64,000 nt of DNA, taken from contig NZ_CP045701.2 of NCBI RefSeq assembly GCF_009601685.2, forward strand, positions 2,046,001-2,110,000, written 5' to 3'. Position 1 is the stretch's first letter, and every line of letters starts with the position of its first letter. Of the stretch, positions 58,838 through 64,000 are shown piece by piece. Source of the DNA: Pseudomonas brassicacearum. Its GTDB lineage: Bacteria; Pseudomonadota; Gammaproteobacteria; Pseudomonadales; Pseudomonadaceae. Under the pieces are notes generated by a model. It was not told the DNA's origin, made no database searches, and saw only the letters and a program-made list of their open reading frames with translations. The position numbers were made by a program, and so were the translations under genes.

Positions 58838-59275
58838 ATGACGGTCTGGATAGTGGTGTCAATCCTGTTGGTGGTGTTAAGCCCCTTGGCATGGTTGCGT
58901 CCGTCCCGTGTTCAGAGCGGTCGCATGGCCCTGCGCATGGAGGCACGACGCCTGGGCCTGGCCATGCAGCTGGCGCCGCAGGAGTGGCCGCACTGGCTCG
59001 GCCAGCAGCCGCCAAACCCTTGCGCGCAGTACCACCGGCCCCGGCGCGGCAAGGAACCGGCGGCCTGGAGCTATTGGCAGACCGCGCCGGGCGTGTGGGT
59101 CAACCAATGGCGGGAAGTCTGCCAGGATGAGGCGCTGCTCAATCATTTCGAAAAATTGCCGGCCAACGTCTATAAGGTCGAAGCCGACCGGCAAATGATC
59201 GCCTTGTACTGGGGCGAGAAGGGCGAAGCCACTGTTTTGCAGGACATTGCCAGCACGCTCAAGGCGCTGGCCTGA
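58838..59275 (+). CDS. Conserved small membrane-anchored protein, function unknown
   Basis: A 145-residue protein with an N-terminal span (MTVWIVVSILLVVLSPLAWL) followed by a cytoplasmic basic, Trp-rich domain (PAAWSYWQTAPGVWVNQWRE). GGGAG lies 8 bases before the ATG at 58838, better than the upstream frame start at 58808. I do not recognise a functional domain. It faces a long stretch before fadB. Confidence 0.8.
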   Translation: MTVWIVVSILLVVLSPLAWLRPSRVQSGRMALRMEARRLGLAMQLAPQEWPHWLGQQPPNPCAQYHRPRRGKEPAAWSYWQTAPGVWVNQWREVCQDEALLNHFEKLPANVYKVEADRQMIALYWGEKGEATVLQDIASTLKALA

Positions 59276-59289
59276 GCGAATTTAGCTGC

Positions 59290-59379
59290 GTAGGAGCTGT
59301 CGAGCGGAGCGAGGCTGCGATCTTTACCCGGGCCATTGAGTCTCAAGCGAAAGATCGCAGCCTTCGGCAGCTCCTACAG
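59290..59379. repeat. GTAGGAGCTG-family inverted repeat, copy D
   Basis: Outer arms GTAGGAGCTGTCG and CGGCAGCTCCTAC, inner arms GGCTGCGATCTTT and AAAGATCGCAGCC. This is the shortest of the four copies, with no tandem expansion in its loop. Confidence 0.88.
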
Positions 59380-59383
59380 GCAT

Positions 59384-59409
59384 AAAAAAGCCCGACAGTC
59401 TCATCGGGC
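59384..59409 (-). terminator. Leftward intrinsic terminator with no annotated gene upstream
   Basis: Arms GCCCGA and TCGGGC with an 8-base loop are followed on the minus strand by TTTTTT. No leftward coding sequence precedes it (fadB runs rightward), so it probably ends a non-coding transcript. Confidence 0.7.
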
Positions 59410-59550
59410 GGGTTGGCCAGGCAGGCCGGTAATCAAACGCGTACCAGGGCGTGCGTTCGTAACGCCCTTCACTCCCAAATGTTCAATCGCGCTCCCGACA
59501 GCGTAGTCGGCTGGATCCGGTATGTCTGGAATTAGGGCGATTTTTCTAAT
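59384..59550 (-). ncRNA. Candidate leftward small RNA upstream of fadB
   Basis: Read on the minus strand, this stretch contains a stem AGGGCGT...ACGCCCT (59448-59470), a GGCC-TGCCT-GGCC hairpin (59414-59426), and then the intrinsic terminator at 59384-59409. Several GGA triplets occur (for example GGGAGCG and TGGGAGTG). The 5' end is not known; an AT-rich stretch near 59540-59560 could be its promoter. Inference from structure only. Confidence 0.4.
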
Positions 59551-59867
59551 TATTGATCCTATGAATAGCTGCTCATGCGGCGCCGTGTTGCGGATCCGTA
59601 CGGTACGGAAATGACCGTGAAGTCGCGTTCACGCCTGTGTTTAGGGCGATTGACAATTGTCGGAAATTCCGTGAAGGTGACGTACCCAAATCAAACGGGC
59701 GTATGAATTGAGCGTTTGTATTTTCAGAATGCTCCTACAGACCCCGACTATCGCGTTGACGGGTGTGCCTGGCGGATTGGCGTAGCATCGACGGTAAACG
59801 TCAATGCCCAACCAGTGGTCAGCGTTCAACGTGTACTGTTCAGCTTCCATATCGTGGAGATCAGTTG
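59411..59867. other. Long upstream region of fadB
   Basis: This gene-free region contains the candidate RNA above, a direct repeat TTAGGGCGATT (59532-59542 and 59641-59651), and inverted half-sites CAAAC (59692-59696) and GTTTG (59714-59718) 17 bases apart, which resemble PsrA half-sites but with wrong spacing. A fadB promoter probably lies between 59690 and 59800, but no convincing -35/-10 pair was found. Confidence 0.5.
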
Positions 59868-62015
59868 ATGATTTACGAAGGTAAAGCCATCACGGTTAAG
59901 GCTCTTGAAAGTGACATCGTCGAATTGAAATTCGACCTCAAGGGTGAGTCCGTCAACAAGTTCAACCGTCTAACCCTGAATGAATTGCGTCAGGCCGTGG
60001 ACACTATCAAGGCAGATGCTTCGATCAAGGGTGTGATCGTCAGCAGCGGCAAGGACGTGTTCATCGTCGGTGCCGACATCACCGAATTCGTCGACAACTT
60101 CAAGCTGCCCGATGCCGAACTGATCGCTGGCAACCTCGAAGCCAACCGTATTTTCAGCGACTTCGAAGACCTCAACGTACCGACCGTCGTGGCCATCAAC
60201 GGCATCGCCCTGGGTGGCGGCCTGGAGATGTGCCTGGCGGCGGATTACCGCGTCATGTCCACCACGGCCAAGATCGGCCTGCCGGAAGTCAAGCTGGGCA
60301 TCTACCCAGGCTTCGGCGGAACCGTGCGCCTGCCGCGCCTGATCGGTGCCGACAACGCCATCGAGTGGATTGCCGCCGGCAAGGAAAACCGTGCTGAAGA
60401 TGCGCTGAAAGTGGGTGCAGTGGATGCCGTGGTCGAACCTGGCAAGCTCCAGGAAGCGGCCCTTGAAACCCTCAAGCGCGCCATCAGCGGTGAGTTCGAC
60501 TACAAGGCCAAGCGTCAGCCGAAGCTGGAAAAACTCAAACTCAACGCCATCGAACAAATGATGGCCTTCGAAACCGCCAAGGGTTTCGTGGCCGGCCAGG
60601 CAGGCCCGAACTACCCGGCGCCGGTCGAAGCGATCAAGACCATCCAGAAAGCCGCGAATTTCGGTCGCGACAAGGCCCTGGAAGTCGAGGCTGCTGGCTT
60701 CGTCAAGCTGGCCAAGACCTCGGCTGCGCAAAGCCTGATCGGTCTGTTCCTCAATGACCAGGAACTGAAGAAAAAGGCCAAGGCCTACGACGAAATCGCC
60801 AGTGACGTGAAGCAGGCTGCGGTACTCGGTGCTGGCATCATGGGGGGTGGTATCGCCTACCAGTCGGCGTCCAAAGGTACGCCGATCCTGATGAAGGACA
60901 TCAACGAACACGGGATCGAGCAGGGCCTGGCCGAAGCCGCCAAGCTGCTGGTCGGCCGTGTCGACAAAGGTCGCATGAGCGCTGCGAAGATGGCCGAAGT
61001 GCTCAACGGCATTCGTCCGACCCTGTCCTACGGCGATTTCGGCCATGTCGACCTGGTGGTCGAAGCCGTTGTCGAGAACCCGAAGGTCAAGCAGGCGGTA
61101 CTGGCTGAAGTCGAAGACCAGGTCAAAGAGGACACCATCCTGGCCTCGAATACCTCGACCATCTCCATTTCGCTGCTGGCCAAGGCCCTCAAGCGTCCGG
61201 AGAACTTCGTCGGCATGCACTTCTTCAACCCGGTGCACATGATGCCGCTGGTGGAAGTGATCCGTGGCGAGAAGTCCAGCGAACATGCCGTTGCCACCAC
61301 CGTGGCCTACGCCAAGAAAATGGGCAAGAACCCGATCGTCGTCAACGACTGCCCGGGCTTTTTGGTCAACCGCGTGCTGTTCCCGTACTTCGGCGGTTTC
61401 GCCAAGCTGGTCAGCGCCGGTGTGGACTTCGTGCGCATCGACAAGATCATGGAAAAATTCGGCTGGCCGATGGGCCCGGCGTACCTGATGGACGTCGTCG
61501 GCATCGACACCGGCCACCACGGTCGCGACGTCATGGCCGAAGGCTTTCCGGACCGCATGAAGGACGATCGCCGTTCGGCTGTCGATGTGCTCTACGAAGC
61601 CAAGCGCCTGGGCCAGAAGAACGGCAAGGGCTTCTATGCCTACGAGACAGACAAGCGCGGCAAGCAGAAGAAAGTCGCCGATTCGTCGGTGCTGGAAGTG
61701 CTCAAGCCGATCGTCTACGAGCAGCGCGAAGTCACCGACGAGGACATCATCAACTGGATGATGATCCCGCTGTGCCTCGAAACCGTGCGTTGCCTGGAAG
61801 ACGGCATTGTCGAAACCGCCGCCGAAGCCGACATGGGTCTGGTCTACGGTATCGGTTTCCCTCCATTCCGTGGCGGTGCGCTGCGCTACATCGATTCGAT
61901 CGGTGTGGCTGAGTTCGTTGCCCTGGCTGACCAGTACGCTGATCTGGGCGCGCTGTACCACCCGACCGCGAAGCTGCGTGAAATGGCCAAGAACGGCCAG
62001 AGCTTCTTCGGTTAA
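59868..62015 (+). CDS. fadB: Fatty acid oxidation complex subunit alpha
   Basis: Bifunctional beta-oxidation enzyme: enoyl-CoA hydratase (N-terminal) and 3-hydroxyacyl-CoA dehydrogenase (C-terminal). It has 715 residues from [20 protein letters not shown], matching the family. The crotonase half has [19 protein letters not shown]; the NAD-binding site around residue 320 is [20 protein letters not shown]; the dehydrogenase signature is [23 protein letters not shown] precedes the ATG at 59868. It is followed after 30 bases by fadA in an operon. Confidence 0.97.
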   Translation: MIYEGKAITVKALESDIVELKFDLKGESVNKFNRLTLNELRQAVDTIKADASIKGVIVSSGKDVFIVGADITEFVDNFKLPDAELIAGNLEANRIFSDFEDLNVPTVVAINGIALGGGLEMCLAADYRVMSTTAKIGLPEVKLGIYPGFGGTVRLPRLIGADNAIEWIAAGKENRAEDALKVGAVDAVVEPGKLQEAALETLKRAISGEFDYKAKRQPKLEKLKLNAIEQMMAFETAKGFVAGQAGPNYPAPVEAIKTIQKAANFGRDKALEVEAAGFVKLAKTSAAQSLIGLFLNDQELKKKAKAYDEIASDVKQAAVLGAGIMGGGIAYQSASKGTPILMKDINEHGIEQGLAEAAKLLVGRVDKGRMSAAKMAEVLNGIRPTLSYGDFGHVDLVVEAVVENPKVKQAVLAEVEDQVKEDTILASNTSTISISLLAKALKRPENFVGMHFFNPVHMMPLVEVIRGEKSSEHAVATTVAYAKKMGKNPIVVNDCPGFLVNRVLFPYFGGFAKLVSAGVDFVRIDKIMEKFGWPMGPAYLMDVVGIDTGHHGRDVMAEGFPDRMKDDRRSAVDVLYEAKRLGQKNGKGFYAYETDKRGKQKKVADSSVLEVLKPIVYEQREVTDEDIINWMMIPLCLETVRCLEDGIVETAAEADMGLVYGIGFPPFRGGALRYIDSIGVAEFVALADQYADLGALYHPTAKLREMAKNGQSFFG

Positions 62016-62030
62016 GCGCCCAACGACTAG

Positions 62031-63221
<1,191 letters not shown>

Positions 63222-63238
63222 GCGTCGCGTTGATGGAA

Positions 63239-63270
63239 GCCGGGGCCAAGTGCCCCGGTTTTTGTTTTTT
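63239..63270 (+). terminator. Terminator of fadBA
   Basis: Arms CCGGGGC and GCCCCGG followed by TTTTTGTTTTTT, starting 18 bases after the fadA stop. The AT-rich stretch that follows (to 63320) precedes the DUF1653 gene. Confidence 0.93.
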
Positions 63271-63330
63271 CGGGTTTAGTAAAAAAAAGATTTTGTTTTT
63301 ATTTTGAAAAAATTTGAGTGAGTGCCAAGC

Positions 63331-63567
63331 ATGCCGATACAACCTGGGCTCTACCAACATTACAAAGGTCCGCAGTACCGCGTATTCAGTGTCGCGCGGC
63401 ATTCCGAGACCGAGGAAGAAGTGGTCTTCTATCAAGCCCTGTATGGCGATTACGGCTTTTGGGTGCGTCCCTTGAGCATGTTCGAGGAGTCCGTTGAGGT
63501 TGACGGCGAACAGGTGCCACGCTTTGCTTTGGTGCAGGCCGAGGAGAGCATTTTTTCCAAGCCTTGA
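63331..63567 (+). CDS. DUF1653 family protein
   Basis: A 78-residue protein matching the DUF1653 pattern: PGLYQHYKGPQYRVFSVARH, SETEEEVVFYQALYGDYGFW, VRPLSMFEESVEVDG. The function of the family is unknown. The ATG at 63331 is preferred over a GTG at 63322; GAGTGAG lies upstream. It stands between the fadBA terminator and topA. Confidence 0.9.
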   Translation: MPIQPGLYQHYKGPQYRVFSVARHSETEEEVVFYQALYGDYGFWVRPLSMFEESVEVDGEQVPRFALVQAEESIFSKP

Positions 63568-63682
63568 GGCCGGTATGTGGGCAACCCTGCGCTTGACCTC
63601 ACCTTGCAGCCACTATATATAGCGGTGCCGCGTCAGGCGCCAACCGCCTTTCACTTTTTAGAATTCAGGAATTTTCTGATCC

Positions 63683-64000
63683 ATGGGCAAATCGCTGGTC
63701 ATTGTGGAATCCCCGGCTAAGGCCAAGACCATCAACAAGTATCTGGGCAACCAATACGTGGTGAAGTCGAGTATCGGCCATATCCGAGACCTGCCCACCA
63801 GCGGTTCGGCTAGCGCCAGCAAGGAGCCAGCCGCCAAGCGCGGCAAGGCTGCTGCCGGTGAAGGCCCGGCGCTGTCGCCGAAAGAAAAGGCGCGCAAGCA
63901 GTTGGTCTCACGCATGGGGGTCGATCCGGAGCACGGCTGGAAAGCCAAGTACGAGATCCTCCCGGGCAAGGAAAAGGTCATCGAGGAGCTGCGCCGGCTC
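63683..64000 (+). CDS. topA: DNA topoisomerase I, N-terminal part
   Basis: The first 106 residues are present; the gene continues past the right edge. [20 protein letters not shown] is the Toprim start with the acidic first strand, followed by [14 protein letters not shown] basic Ala/Lys-rich insertion (residues about 46-65) is typical of the Pseudomonas protein. Relaxes negative supercoils by single-strand passage. TATATATAGC at 63614 could be part of its promoter. Confidence 0.96.
   Translation, partial: MGKSLVIVESPAKAKTINKYLGNQYVVKSSIGHIRDLPTSGSASASKEPAAKRGKAAAGEGPALSPKEKARKQLVSRMGVDPEHGWKAKYEILPGKEKVIEELRRL

Noticed and set aside
59714..59718. A bona fide PsrA operator before fadB
   Set aside because: CAAAC and GTTTG are present but 17 bases apart; the known site, as I recall it, has only a 2-4 base gap.

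Overview
This 64 kb window is core chromosome from a Pseudomonas, most likely of the P. fluorescens group. The support is the very GC-rich coding sequence, dense REP/REPIN-type intergenic palindromes, and a gene order that matches, as I remember it, the P. aeruginosa PA1520-PA1563 neighbourhood (xdh, smc-zipA-ligA, dnaX-ybaB-recR, apt-anr-hemN, ccoSIHG, two ccoNOQP operons, aer, acnA). The right end carries fadBA and topA. I see no prophage, CRISPR array, insertion sequence, tRNA or rRNA.

Layout. 1-5.5 kb: leftward purine-catabolism operon xdhA-xdhB-xdhC-guaD (guaD runs off the left edge), with a twin palindromic operator candidate upstream. 5.8-13.6 kb: rightward GntR/FCD regulator, smc, zipA and ligA. 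13.7-18.5 kb: an HEVGH zinc protein of unknown role, the 4.5S SRP RNA (ffs), an XRE regulator, a PAS-GGDEF-EAL protein whose EAL site is degenerate, and a periplasmic binding protein. 18.6-23.1 kb: dnaX, ybaB, an NADP-dependent oxidoreductase, recR. 23.1-39.9 kb: leftward low-oxygen respiration block: apt, anr, hemN, a TauE/DsbD-like membrane protein, ccoS, ccoI, ccoH, ccoG, a Phd/PIN toxin-antitoxin pair, and two tandem cbb3 oxidase operons. Candidate Anr boxes sit before hemN, ccoN2 and ccoG. 40-48.3 kb: hydrolase, an unrecognised 154-residue protein, the Aer-type receptor, a CPBP protease, aconitase A and RlmM. 48.4-59.3 kb: tusA, a MATE exporter, pdxB, a small conserved protein, an ABC exporter, slt, uup, uspA and a small membrane protein. 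59.4-64 kb: a long leader region that may encode a leftward small RNA, then fadB-fadA, a DUF1653 protein and the start of topA.

Theme. The middle of the window gathers an oxygen-sensing regulator (Anr), an oxygen-independent haem step (HemN), the Cu/haem maturation factors for cbb3 oxidase (CcoGHIS), two copies of the oxidase, and an energy-taxis receptor (Aer). The Anr sites give a direct regulatory link between them.

No clearly new multi-gene system was found. The most interesting signals are a candidate structured small RNA upstream of fadB, an Anr box lying inside the neighbouring hydrolase gene, nested REP-type repeats with an expanded hexamer tract, a REP-derived C-terminus on RlmM, and the GG-for-DD change in the EAL domain.
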